A stretch of 64,000 bases of DNA from Acidobacteriota bacterium (GCA_011523845.1 WTFV01000172.1:1-64000), one strand, 5' to 3'; shown: positions 52,136-60,385, counted from the first letter of the stretch. Notes: generated by a model from the sequence alone, not told the origin. Program-made: numbers and translations.

Positions 52136-52597
52136 CTATGCGGCCCGCTTTCCCGTGATTGCTTCCCGGAGCCCTTCCAGGAGTCCTTCGAGCCTGGCCA
52201 TTCGTTCCCGGAGCTGCCCGAGCTGCTCGGTCGTCTCTCTCCCCTGGGCGTCAATCCGGTCCCGGAGCTGCCCGAGCTGCTCGCTGGTCTCCTTGCGGTG
52301 CACGTCGATTCGCTCGTTCGTCTCTCTCCCCTGGGCGTCAATCCGGTCTCGGAGCTGCCCGAGTTGCTCGGTCGTCTCTCTCCCCTGGGCGTCAATCCGG
52401 TCTCGGAGCTGCCCGAGCTGCTCGCTGGTCTCCTTGCCGTGCACGTCGATTCGCTCGTTCGCCGCCTCTACCTGCCCATCCATCCGATCTCGCAGGCGGC
52501 TGTCGTACCGTGCCACGATCCCCCACACGCCCAGCAGTACTGCTGCGACCACGCCCATGGCGGTCAGCACCGTCGGGATGATTCCGAGGCTCTCCAT
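52136..52597 (-). CDS. Single-pass membrane protein with repetitive coiled coil
   Basis: ATG at 52597 with GGAGG six bases upstream. The 153-residue protein has one N-terminal membrane helix (VLTAMGVVAAVLLGVWGIVA), then a long coiled coil built of 18-residue units (EQLGQLRDRIDAQGRET plus one residue, four copies, the last altered) and 11-residue units (ERIDVHGKETS, two copies), ending RLEGLLEGLREAITGK. The 18-plus-11 spacing fits mixed heptad and hendecad packing. Such proteins often tether other proteins to the membrane. No family recognised. Confidence 0.8.
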   Translation of the reverse strand: MESLGIIPTVLTAMGVVAAVLLGVWGIVARYDSRLRDRMDGQVEAANERIDVHGKETSEQLGQLRDRIDAQGRETTEQLGQLRDRIDAQGRETNERIDVHRKETSEQLGQLRDRIDAQGRETTEQLGQLRERMARLEGLLEGLREAITGKRAA

Positions 52598-52983
52598 GGT
52601 CTTCCTCCCTGTAACGCTAGTTTTCGTTCGCCTCGCTGTCAACGCCGAGCTGTCCTCCGACGCCTGCGCCGCGGCTTCGGGGTCGGCCGTCGCGCAATCG
52701 CGCGTCCAGGAAGGTCCTCGAGTCGGATCTCGCCCGCGTTCGGCCATGCCTGCCTGTCGTTGATCCGGATTCGCACCCGGAGGTTCCGGTGGTTCCACGT
52801 GCTCCGGTGGAGGCGCCCCGGACGTTGACGGGGCACGGCGGCGGTCATAGCATGTCGGGCGTGACGACCCGCGGCCGCGTCATCCGAACCGCGCCGGCAC
52901 GGCCGGCGCTTCCGGCGGCGGGTTGCCGGCCACGCCCGGCGTGTCGCACCGTCGTCGAGGACTCACTGAAAGCAGGGGGCATC
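52598..52983. other. Divergent intergenic region, nothing recognised
   Basis: Upstream regions of the coiled-coil gene and of the MBL-fold gene. I find no gene or clear repeat; frames here are Arg/Pro-rich noise. Confidence 0.4.
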
Positions 52984-53784
52984 ATGCGTCTCACCAGGCT
53001 CACGGCATTCACCGCGGCGTTCTTCCTGATCGCCGTCTCCGTCTCCGTCTCGGCGCAGGACCGGATTGCGGCCGAGGGCGGCGACGTCGTCATCACGCCG
53101 ATCCTCCATTCGAGCGTGCAGATCGAGCACGGCGGCACCGTCGTGCACATCGACCCGTGGACCGCCGGCGACCTGTCGTCGGCCAAGCCGGCCGACCTGA
53201 TCCTGGTGACCGACGACCCGGGGCACCACCTCGATCCTGTGGCCATCGAGCAGCTTCGCAAGCCGGGCGCCCCAGTCGTCCTGACCGCGGCCGCCCACGC
53301 GGCGTTCGGTGACGGCGAGGTGCTCGCGAACGGCGAGAAGGGTGTCTTCGCCGGTGTGCCGGTGGAGGCGGTGCCGGCCTACGACATGACCCCCGGCCAG
53401 CCGTGGCACCCGCAGGGGGAGGCGAACGGCTACGTCATCACGCTCGGCGGGAAGCGGCTGTTCTTCTCCGGCGTGGGAGAGTGCGTGCCCGAGATCCAGG
53501 CGCTCGAGGACATCGACGTGGCGTTCATGCCGATGAACCTCCCGGTCGATCGCATGCGCCCGATCCCGGTCGCCGAGTGCGTCAAGACCTTCGGGCCGGA
53601 GCTGGTCTATCTCATCCACTACGACAACGCCACCGCACGCTGGTTCGGCAACCGCGAGCTGCCGCGCCCGGACAACGCCGAGCAGATCGCCGGCACGATC
53701 CAGGCGTTGCGGGACGCCCTCGAGGGCGAGCCGATCGAGGTGCGCGACGGCGACTGGTATCCGCGCCAGGAGTCTGCGCCGTAG
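52984..53784 (+). CDS. Secreted MBL-fold metallo-hydrolase
   Basis: A 266-residue protein with a signal peptide (AFFLIAVSVSVSAQ). The fold is that of UlaG-like metallo-beta-lactamases: ITPILHSSVQIEHGGTVVHI, DPWTAGDLSSAKPADLILVT, DDPGHHLDPVAIEQL, FFSGVGECVPEIQAL, DVAFMPMNLPVDRM and VYLIHYDNATARWF. The usual HxHxDH is reduced to DDPGHHLD, so the first metal site is partly altered, but Asp-x-His-His and the later His of LIHYD remain. It may still bind one or two metals. A hairpin follows the gene at 53838. Confidence 0.85.
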   Translation: MRLTRLTAFTAAFFLIAVSVSVSAQDRIAAEGGDVVITPILHSSVQIEHGGTVVHIDPWTAGDLSSAKPADLILVTDDPGHHLDPVAIEQLRKPGAPVVLTAAAHAAFGDGEVLANGEKGVFAGVPVEAVPAYDMTPGQPWHPQGEANGYVITLGGKRLFFSGVGECVPEIQALEDIDVAFMPMNLPVDRMRPIPVAECVKTFGPELVYLIHYDNATARWFGNRELPRPDNAEQIAGTIQALRDALEGEPIEVRDGDWYPRQESAP

Positions 53785-53822
53785 AACGCAGCGAAGCGAA
53801 GTGCTGCGGCGCAAGCTCATGG
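53784..53822. repeat. Dispersed repeat related to 19690-19755
   Basis: The segment with gaacgcagcgaagcgaag and ctgcggcgcaagctc shares both blocks with the intergenic region near 19715-19750, where the second block occurs as its reverse complement (gagcttgcgccgcag). Both copies lie just after secreted-protein genes. Confidence 0.6.
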
Positions 53823-53837
53823 AGCGGGGGGGATGGG

Positions 53838-53867
53838 CCGAAACGCCGAGCTCGCGAGGCGTTTCGG
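53838..53867 (+). terminator. Hairpin with 10-bp perfect arms after the MBL-fold gene
   Basis: Arms ccgaaacgcc and ggcgtttcgg flank a 10-base centre. It lies 54 bases after the stop of the hydrolase gene and before the MntA gene, where a terminator is expected, but no T-run follows. Confidence 0.45.
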
Positions 53868-54012
53868 GGCGCCAGGAGTCCGCGGGCGTGGTGCTGCGCC
53901 GGGCCGTCTCGATGGAGGCCGGCACGCGCGCCGCCCCGGATGCGCCGTGCGTGCGACGTGACCGGGTTGCGCGCGGCCGTGCCCCTCTCGCGCACTTGCC
54001 GCGTTCGGCAGG

Positions 54013-54438
54013 ATGGATGCCATGCGGCGCCTGTATCACGCGGAGCCCGCTGAACGCGAGCGTGCAACGCGCACGCTCGTCGCGGTGCTGGAGACCGAGC
54101 CGGACCTGGAGTTCGCCTGGCTCCACGGCTCGTTTCTCGGCGGCGGCGGTTTCCACGACGTCGACGTCGGCGTCCACCTGAACGCGGCGGCGGACGTGCG
54201 CTCCCGCCGCGCCCTGGAGCTGGGATTGCGCCTGGATCGCGACACCGGGTTCCCGGTCGACGTGCGGGTGCTCAACGACGCCCCGGTCACCTTCCTGTTC
54301 CACGTCTTCCGGGAGGGGCGCCTGCTGCTCAGCCGGAACGACGAGCGCCTGGCCGATCTGATGGAGCGGACGGTCCGCGAGTACCTGGACATGGAGCCGC
54401 TGCTGCGCCGGGCCACCATCGAGGCATACCGCGCGTGA
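54013..54438 (+). CDS. mntA: MntA-type nucleotidyltransferase antitoxin
   Basis: A 141-residue minimal nucleotidyltransferase. The signature is GSFLGGGGFHDVDVGV (Gly-Ser, then Asp-x-Asp) and a third acidic residue lies in DTGFPVDVRVL. In characterised MntA/HepT pairs, MntA adds AMP units to the HepT toxin at a Tyr and neutralises it. The ATG at 54013 is the first of two close starts. The stop overlaps the next start (GTGACG region), as expected of the pair. Confidence 0.85.
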   Translation: MDAMRRLYHAEPAERERATRTLVAVLETEPDLEFAWLHGSFLGGGGFHDVDVGVHLNAAADVRSRRALELGLRLDRDTGFPVDVRVLNDAPVTFLFHVFREGRLLLSRNDERLADLMERTVREYLDMEPLLRRATIEAYRA

Positions 54439-54851
54439 CGCTCAATCCGGACGTGGTGCGCGCCCGGTGCGCGGAGATCGAGGACTCGGTGCAGCGGCTC
54501 GAGACGCTCGCCGCGGTGCCCCTGGCCGACTTCCTCGCCGATCGCGACGCGCAGGACATCGCGTCCTACCGCCTCCTGGTCGCCATCGAGGCCGCGCTGG
54601 CCCTCTGCTATCACGTGTCGTCGCGGCGGCTGCGCACCACGCCCGAAGACTATGCCGGCTGCTTCGGGCTGCTTGGCGAGGCGGGCATCATTGCGCCCGA
54701 TCTTACGGAGCGGCTGCAAGGCATGGCGAAGTTCCGCAACCTGCTGGTGCATGTCTACTGGGAGGTCGACTACCGGCGGGTGCATGCCGTGATGCAGGAG
54801 AATCTGGGTGACCTGCGGGCGTTCGCGGCGGCGGTCGTCGCGCTGCTGTGA
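54435..54851 (+). CDS. hepT: HepT-type HEPN toxin (DUF86)
   Basis: A 138-residue four-helix HEPN protein. The catalytic Rx4-6H motif with the modifiable Tyr is visible as RNLLVHVYWEVDY near residues 105-117, and the preceding helix ALALCYHVSSRRL and the DYAGCFGLLGEAGI turn are family features. HEPN toxins act as RNases. The gene overlaps mntA by four bases. Both members look intact. Confidence 0.9.
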   Translation: MTLNPDVVRARCAEIEDSVQRLETLAAVPLADFLADRDAQDIASYRLLVAIEAALALCYHVSSRRLRTTPEDYAGCFGLLGEAGIIAPDLTERLQGMAKFRNLLVHVYWEVDYRRVHAVMQENLGDLRAFAAAVVALL

Positions 54852-54869
54852 GCAGGAGGGTCGGCTGGG

Positions 54870-55877
54870 CTACCGGTGCCGGTCGAGCCAGTAGCGCAGG
54901 GCCGCAGCCTCTTCGGATGCGGAAGGATCGAGCTCGGCCTGGTACAGCCGGCTGCGAACCACGAAAAGGTCCATCTCGTCCGGCGGCGACTCCCGTTCGA
55001 CGATCTCCCGCACCTTGCGCCGGAAGAAGGTGGTCCAGTCGGGCCGGCGTCCGTCCAGGTCGGTGAAGCCGTATTCCTTCGCGAGCCCCCAGCTCGAGAA
55101 CAGCCCGCCGCTCTTTCGCGCGACATGGGGATCGGCGGCCAGCGCGGCAATCGCTCGGCCGACGAAGCAGGGGGTCTCGGACTCGGCGAAGTACGCGTCC
55201 CTCTCGATGGCGTCGCGCCAGTTCGCCTCGGTTACGCCGAAGGACTCGAGCACCGTCTCGGAGCGCAGGAACCCCGGCGTGATCGCCAGCGCAGTCACGC
55301 CGTGCGCATGCAAGTCGGCGGCCATGGCGTAGGCGAGCCGGATGACGGCGTTCTTGGCGAGGTCGTAGAACAGGTTGCCGCGATACCCGTGCGTGTCGCC
55401 GTCGGTCACCTCGACGATCAGCCCGGCGTTGCGCTCGACCATCAGCGGCGCGCCGTGCCGGCTGGTGATGATGTGGCTGTGGACGGCGCGTTCCAGCAAC
55501 TCCCGTCCCTGCGTGGTGGAAAGTTCCCAGAATGGGGAGCCCCACTCGGTCAGCGCATCGCCGCCCCAGACGTCGTTGACCAGCACGTCCAGCCGGCCCT
55601 GCTCGGTGCGCACGCGGGCGAAGAGCCGCTCGACCTCCTCCCCCACGGTGTGGTCCGTCCGGACGGCGACGCCGCGTCCGCCCTCCGCCGTCACCATGTC
55701 CGCGGTCTCCTCGATCGTCTCGGGCCGCCCCGCGGTGGCGGGCCGTCCCCGCACGCTGCGGCCGGTGCAGTAGACGGTGGCGCCCGCCGCCCCCAGCATG
55801 CGGGCGATGCCGCGCCCGGCGCCGCGCGTGGCTCCGGCGACGACGGCCACTCGGTTCGACAGGGCCTTGGTCGGCAT
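54870..55877 (-). CDS. Long SDR family oxidoreductase
   Basis: A 335-residue SDR, longer than classical members by about 80 residues at the C-terminus. The cofactor motif GATRGAGRG lies at about 15-23, VNDVWGG replaces the usual NNAG, and the catalytic Tyr-Lys is in YDLAKNAV. GRSVRGRPATAGRPETIEET after the second strand is characteristic of a subgroup annotated only as SDR. The C-terminal extension (DWTTFFRRKVREIVERESPP) is helical. Substrate unknown. Convergent with hepT. Confidence 0.88.
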   Translation of the reverse strand: MPTKALSNRVAVVAGATRGAGRGIARMLGAAGATVYCTGRSVRGRPATAGRPETIEETADMVTAEGGRGVAVRTDHTVGEEVERLFARVRTEQGRLDVLVNDVWGGDALTEWGSPFWELSTTQGRELLERAVHSHIITSRHGAPLMVERNAGLIVEVTDGDTHGYRGNLFYDLAKNAVIRLAYAMAADLHAHGVTALAITPGFLRSETVLESFGVTEANWRDAIERDAYFAESETPCFVGRAIAALAADPHVARKSGGLFSSWGLAKEYGFTDLDGRRPDWTTFFRRKVREIVERESPPDEMDLFVVRSRLYQAELDPSASEEAAALRYWLDRHR

Positions 55878-55982
55878 GCGTTCTCTTCCCTGGTAGCGGC
55901 ATGAGAGACTTCGAGGGCGGGGATCGGAAGCTGCGCCGGCAGGCCCCTCGCGCGTCTCGACGCGCCTGCGTCGCCACAGTGC

Positions 55983-56519
55983 TCAGCTCCAGCCCTCGCG
56001 CTCGATCAGCCGCTCGATGTGCGCCAGATGGTGCCGGCCGTGCCAGGCGTACGAGCCGACCGTGAGCGCCAGCGTGGCCGGACCCGACTCGGGGTGCACG
56101 AACTCGCGCCGCAGTTGCGCCTGGCTCAGCCCGCGCAGCAGGCTCACCCAGCGGCCGTGCAGGGCATCCAGCAGGTCGAGCGAACCGGCGATCGGCTCCC
56201 GACTGTCGGGCAGCACCGCCCAGCCCTTTTCGTCGTAGGCCTTGATCGTCGGCCGGTCCTCGGTCAGCGCCCACTTGAAACGGATCAGGCTGTTCATGTG
56301 GCTGTCGGGCAGGTGGTGCACGACCTGCCGGACCGTCCAGCCGTCCGGGCGGTACGGCGTATCGAGCTGGTCGTCGCGCAGGGTGGAGACGGTCCGCCGG
56401 AGCTCGCCGGGCAGGGCGGCGATGTCGTCGATCCAGTCGTCGACCTGATCCTGCCGCACCGTGCCGGGGGGTGAGAACTCGCCGATGGGATATCGAAGAT
56501 CGGATGTCTGTAGACTCAT
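55983..56519 (-). CDS. YfiT-type DinB superfamily protein
   Basis: A 178-residue four-helix protein of the DinB/YfiT family, whose best-known members are metal-dependent thiol transferases. It opens LRYPIGEFSPPG, the YfiT hallmark, followed by ELRRTVSTLRDDQLDTPYRP and the metal-site His residues in GWTVRQVVHHLPDSH and AWHGRHHLAHIERL. YfiT members use bacillithiol or similar cofactors; which thiol this organism uses is not known from the window. ATG at 56519 is divergent from the PQQ-propeller gene. Confidence 0.9.
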   Translation of the reverse strand: MSLQTSDLRYPIGEFSPPGTVRQDQVDDWIDDIAALPGELRRTVSTLRDDQLDTPYRPDGWTVRQVVHHLPDSHMNSLIRFKWALTEDRPTIKAYDEKGWAVLPDSREPIAGSLDLLDALHGRWVSLLRGLSQAQLRREFVHPESGPATLALTVGSYAWHGRHHLAHIERLIEREGWS

Positions 56520-56598
56520 GGATTCCAGTCCGTGAATTTCGTTCCTGCGCGAGGCGGGTGCGCGTCCAGCGTAACGGATCTCCCGGTCCGGCGTCCTT

Positions 56599-56682
56599 AT
56601 GGACAGAGGGCGCCGCCCCATGGACGGAGGGCGCCGCCCCATGGACGGAGGGCGCCGCCCCATGGACGGAGGGCGCCGCCTG
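56599..56682 (+). repeat. Four tandem 21-bp repeats in a divergent promoter region
   Basis: Units (atggacggagggcgccgccc plus c) start at 56599, 56620, 56641 and 56662; the first and last differ slightly. Each carries an ATG and an open frame in register with the downstream gene, but the signal peptide starts later, at 56797, so the repeats are probably regulatory or neutral. Confidence 0.9.
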
Positions 56683-56796
56683 CGGGTCTGCATCCCACGG
56701 ACCGGCAAGTGCCCGCCGCGGGGAACAGCGGGTGGATCGCGCGAACAGGAGAACGGCGGACCGGCCTCTGCCGGACGAGCCGAGGAGACGACGCAC

Positions 56797-58242
56797 ATGG
56801 ACGTTCTGCATCGAGATCGAGTGGTGATCGCTGTCGCGGCCCTGTGCCTGGTGCTCGGGTGCGTCCCATCCGCCGGCGCGCAGCCCGCAGACGCCGACCG
56901 CCACTGGGGCCAGTGGCGCGGGCCGGAGGCCAGCGGCGTTGCGCGGCACGCCGACCCGCCGCTGACCTGGAGCGAGACCGAGCACGTCGCGTGGAAGGTG
57001 GAGATCCCCGGACGCGGGTCGGCGTCGCCAATCGTGTGGGGCGACAAGGTGTTCCTGCTCACCGCCGTCCCGGTCGGAGATTCGATACCGCTGGCCGCAC
57101 CGGAGGTCTCGCGGGGTCGACGGTCGGCGGACGTCTCGCCGCGCGGCACGCCGGCGCGCCGCGAACGGCGGGGCGGTGGCGGCGCCCGGGGCGGTCGGCG
57201 CGGCCGCGGAGGTCCTCGGGGAGCGCAGGAAGTACGGGCGCATCGGTTCACCGTGCTGGCCTTCGACCGCGAGACCGGCGAGGTCGCCTGGGAGCGCGAG
57301 GCGCGCGAGGCGCTGCCGCACGAGGGGTATCAGCAGCCGAACGGCAGCTACGCCTCCGGGTCGGCGGTGACCGACGGCGAGCGCCTCTACGCGTTCTTCG
57401 GATCGTGGGGGCTGTACGCCTACGACCTCGACGGGGAGCTGCTCTGGGAAGCCGATCTCGGCGACCGCTTCATGCGCAACGCCTTCGGCGAGGGGACGAC
57501 GCCGGCGCTGCACGGCGACACGCTGGTGGTGACCTGGGACCACATCGGCGGCCAGTCGTTCGTCGCGGCGCTCGACGCCCGCACCGGCGAGGAGCGCTGG
57601 CGGTCGAACCGGGACGAGATCGACACCTGGGCCACGCCGCTCGTCGTCGAGCACGACGGCCGGGCGCAGGTGATCACGCCGGCCATGAACCAGGTCTACA
57701 GCTACGACCTGGAGACCGGAGAGACCGTCTGGCGCAGCCGCGGCACCACCATGAACGCCATCCCCTCGCCGGTGCACGCCGGCGGCCTGGTGTACGTCAC
57801 GAGCGGCTACCGCGGGAACAACCTGCAGGCCATCCGGCTGGCCGACGCGCGGGGAGACATCGCGGGCACCGGCGCCATCGTCTGGCAGCTCGACCGCGAC
57901 ACGCCCTACGTGCCGTCGCCGCTGCTCTACGACGACACGCTCTACCTGCTCAAGAGCAACGACGGCATCCTGTCGGCGTTCGATCCGCTGACCGGCGAGC
58001 CGCACTACGCGCTCCAGCGCCTGCAGGGGGTACCGAACGTCTTCGCCTCCCCGGTCGGCGCCGCCGGGCGCGTCTACATCACCGGCCGCGACGGTGCGAC
58101 CCTGGTCATCCGCCAGGGGCCCCGCTACGAGGTGCTCGCGGTAAACCGGCTCGACGACGGGTTCGACGCCTCCCCTGCGCTCGTCGACGACGAACTGTAC
58201 CTGCGCGGCTACCGCTACCTCTACAAGATCGCCGAGGAGTGA
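56797..58242 (+). CDS. Secreted PQQ-type beta-propeller protein
   Basis: ATG at 56797 with GAGGAG nine bases upstream. The 481-residue product has a signal peptide (IAVAALCLVLGCVPSAGAQ; the Cys could be a lipobox) and at least five propeller blades with the PQQ-repeat pattern A-x-D-x-x-T-G-E-x-x-W: FDRETGEVAWEREA, LDGELLWEADLG, LDARTGEERWRSN, YDLETGETVWRSRG. A Gly/Arg-rich insertion lies at about residues 110-145 (RRGGGGARGGRRGRGG). No heme motif. Such proteins may bind PQQ or serve as propeller scaffolds, as in BamB. Confidence 0.85.
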   Translation: MDVLHRDRVVIAVAALCLVLGCVPSAGAQPADADRHWGQWRGPEASGVARHADPPLTWSETEHVAWKVEIPGRGSASPIVWGDKVFLLTAVPVGDSIPLAAPEVSRGRRSADVSPRGTPARRERRGGGGARGGRRGRGGPRGAQEVRAHRFTVLAFDRETGEVAWEREAREALPHEGYQQPNGSYASGSAVTDGERLYAFFGSWGLYAYDLDGELLWEADLGDRFMRNAFGEGTTPALHGDTLVVTWDHIGGQSFVAALDARTGEERWRSNRDEIDTWATPLVVEHDGRAQVITPAMNQVYSYDLETGETVWRSRGTTMNAIPSPVHAGGLVYVTSGYRGNNLQAIRLADARGDIAGTGAIVWQLDRDTPYVPSPLLYDDTLYLLKSNDGILSAFDPLTGEPHYALQRLQGVPNVFASPVGAAGRVYITGRDGATLVIRQGPRYEVLAVNRLDDGFDASPALVDDELYLRGYRYLYKIAEE

Positions 58243-58649
58243 CGCGCCCAGTTCTCCACCGCCAGCCGCGGCACTCTCGAGAAGTGCTTCTCGTTGTTCG
58301 TGATCAACACGCGACCGAGGCTCAAGGCATGGGCGGCGATCATGGCGTCATTACCGCCTATCGGAGTGCCGGCATCGAGTAGCCGGGCCTGAAGACGCGC
58401 GAACTCGTCGGCCGCCGGTCTGTCCCAGGCGATTACGTCGCTCAGCCGATCGCAGAGAGCTCGAATCGCCTTGTTGTATCGCTGTGCGTTTCGGGACCGT
58501 TCCGCTCCCAGCCTCATTTCCGAGTACGTGACGACGGAAATGGACAGGTCGGCGCCGGCGAGAACCTTCTCCTCCATGACCGCGAGCAGACGGGAGTCGC
58601 GGGCCCGAATGACGTAACTGCAGATGTCGGTGTCCAGCAGGTACCGCAT
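58221..58649 (-). CDS. vapC: VapC family PIN-domain toxin
   Basis: A 142-residue PIN protein with all acidic active-site positions: Asp in YLLDTDIC, Glu in VVTYSEMRLG, Asp in GGNDAMIAAHAL and a final Asn/Glu region (ITNNEKHFSRV). The ATG at 58649 overlaps the antitoxin stop (TGATG), so I prefer it to the upstream GTG. VapC toxins cut tRNA or rRNA. The 3' end overlaps the convergent PQQ-propeller gene by 22 bases. Confidence 0.92.
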   Translation of the reverse strand: MRYLLDTDICSYVIRARDSRLLAVMEEKVLAGADLSISVVTYSEMRLGAERSRNAQRYNKAIRALCDRLSDVIAWDRPAADEFARLQARLLDAGTPIGGNDAMIAAHALSLGRVLITNNEKHFSRVPRLAVENWARHSSAIL

Positions 58650-58885
58650 CACCACACGATGCGAACATCGTCGTCCATCAATTCGGGGCGCTCCGCCATG
58701 AAGTCGTTACCCACCGCGGGGGCGTCTTCCGCATAGGACGTCCAGGTCTTGCGCGCCGGGACGATGATCAGCGCGTCGCCTTCCTTGCGAATCAGCACCT
58801 CGGTCACCCCCTGGAACCGATACGCCTTGGGGATCCGGACTGCTTGGCTGCGGCCGTTCGTGAAGAGTCTGACGCTGGTTGCCAC
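58649..58885 (-). CDS. vapB: VapB family AbrB-fold antitoxin
   Basis: GTG at 58885 with AGGAG seven bases upstream gives a 78-residue protein of normal VapB form: TSVRLFTNGRSQAVRIPKAY, then VLIRKEGDALIIVPARK (the swapped-hairpin AbrB fold), and a C-terminal DDDVRIVW toxin-binding tail. It precedes and overlaps vapC. The pair looks intact. Confidence 0.92.
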   Translation of the reverse strand: MATSVRLFTNGRSQAVRIPKAYRFQGVTEVLIRKEGDALIIVPARKTWTSYAEDAPAVGNDFMAERPELMDDDVRIVW

Positions 58886-59038
58886 GGGAGGACTCCTGTC
58901 GGGGCGCGTGTTTTCGCGCCGATGTCCCATAGCATATCACAGACATATGCTGCGGGCGGGGCGCCGGCGACGGCAGAGCTGGACGGCAGTGCGGGACCCG
59001 CTCTGGAAGCGCAACGCCGATGGCTGCCGCTCTGCGAC

Positions 59039-60385
59039 TCAGTACGTACCCGGCAGGCGCGCGTCCAGCACCATCTCCTCGGTCAGCGTGCTCCCGAAGC
59101 CCGGCGCGGTCGGCGCGACGTAGTCGCCGTTGTCGAGGGGCGGCGACATCGCGTCGAGGATGGGCGACTGGGCCGGAAAGCTCTCGGCCATGGTGCAGGT
59201 GCGCGCGGTCAGGGCGATCGGCAGACCCCAGACGCTGCCGCCGCGGTGCGGAATCAGCTCCAGCCCGGCGCCCTCGACCAGGTCCCGGATGCGCTTGCCG
59301 GCGGTCAGGCCGCCGCACCAGGTGATGTCGGGCTGGAGGATCTCGGCCGCCTGGTTGCGCACGAGGACGTCGAAGCCGTGCTCGGTGTACTCGTGCTCGC
59401 CGCAGGCCACGCGCGTCCAGCCGGGGCCGCCGCCGCCGATGCGGCGCACCAGCTCGGCATACCCGAAGACGTCGTCGGGCGACAGCAGCTCCTCCATGAA
59501 GTAGAGGTTGGCCGGGCGCAACTGCTGTGCGTAGCCTACTGCCCAGTCGGCGGTCCCGTTGCGCGAGACGCAGTCGATCATCAGGTTGGCGTCGGGCCCG
59601 ATCGTGTCGCGGGCGGCCAGCACCCGGTCGACCACCCGGCGCTGCTCGTCCGGCGGCGTGTGAGGGCCGACCGGCGTGCCGATCTTGAAGTTGCGGACGC
59701 CGCGGGCCAGCGCCTCCGGGATGTTGCCCCCGGTCTGGTAGATGGCGAGCCGCTCGCGCGGCCAGCCCCCGATCATCTCGACGACGGGGCGCTCGGCGTA
59801 CTTCCCGGCGATGTCCCAGAGCGCGTTGTCGACGGCGCTCAGCGCCATCGGGAACAGGCCGCGCCGGCCGTAGAGCAGGCCCGAGCTGTACATCTGGTCC
59901 CAGCGCTGCTCGACGTCCAGCGGGCTGGTGCCGATGAGCAGATGGCGCAGATGGCCGCGGATGATCTCCACCGCCGCGGTGCCGCCGGCGCCCATCCCGA
60001 AGCCGACGATCCCCTGATCGGTCTTGATGACGGCGATGATGGCCGAGGGAAGCTGCTCGAAGGGGCCGCCCCAGCGCCAGCGGCGCGGGTCGTCGTCGCC
60101 GTCGAAGACCGGCGGGTCGAGCAGGCCCTCCGACCGCTGGTTGATGTAGATGGGGTAGGCGTCGACCTCGCGAACGGTGATGCGCGGGCCCTGCAGCTCG
60201 AGCGCAGTGCCGCCCGGCGCCGGATGCCCGCCGCCCGGCGCCGGATGTCCGCCGCCCGGCCGGGGACTGCCGGCCGCGCCCCGGCTCGCGCCGAGCGAGG
60301 CCGCGAGCGCCGCGAACCCACTGATTCCCTGAAGAAACCGCCGGCGCGAAGGCCGGCCGACGCCGTCAACGGTTGGGTCAGGCAT
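59039..60385 (-). CDS. Tat-exported enolase-superfamily enzyme (mandelate racemase/muconate lactonising type)
   Basis: A 448-residue protein with a twin-arginine signal (SRRRFLQGISGFAALAASLG) and a linker with a small Gly-His-Pro-Ala repeat. The catalytic barrel has RNFKIGTPVG where the K-x-K/H acid-base motif is expected, metal ligands in LMIDCVSRNG (Asp), FMEELLSPDD (Glu) and RVACGEHEY (Glu), and the His of LIPHRGG. Residue choice recalls rhamnonate dehydratase-like acid-sugar dehydratases. Export by Tat is unusual for this superfamily and fits a periplasmic sugar-acid pathway here. Confidence 0.85.
   Translation of the reverse strand: MPDPTVDGVGRPSRRRFLQGISGFAALAASLGASRGAAGSPRPGGGHPAPGGGHPAPGGTALELQGPRITVREVDAYPIYINQRSEGLLDPPVFDGDDDPRRWRWGGPFEQLPSAIIAVIKTDQGIVGFGMGAGGTAAVEIIRGHLRHLLIGTSPLDVEQRWDQMYSSGLLYGRRGLFPMALSAVDNALWDIAGKYAERPVVEMIGGWPRERLAIYQTGGNIPEALARGVRNFKIGTPVGPHTPPDEQRRVVDRVLAARDTIGPDANLMIDCVSRNGTADWAVGYAQQLRPANLYFMEELLSPDDVFGYAELVRRIGGGGPGWTRVACGEHEYTEHGFDVLVRNQAAEILQPDITWCGGLTAGKRIRDLVEGAGLELIPHRGGSVWGLPIALTARTCTMAESFPAQSPILDAMSPPLDNGDYVAPTAPGFGSTLTEEMVLDARLPGTY

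Noticed and set aside
56599..56796. PQQ-propeller gene starting at 56599 through the 21-bp repeats
   Set aside because: This would put about 66 Arg/Gly-rich residues before the signal peptide, while ATG at 56797 has a GAGGAG and directly precedes the signal.
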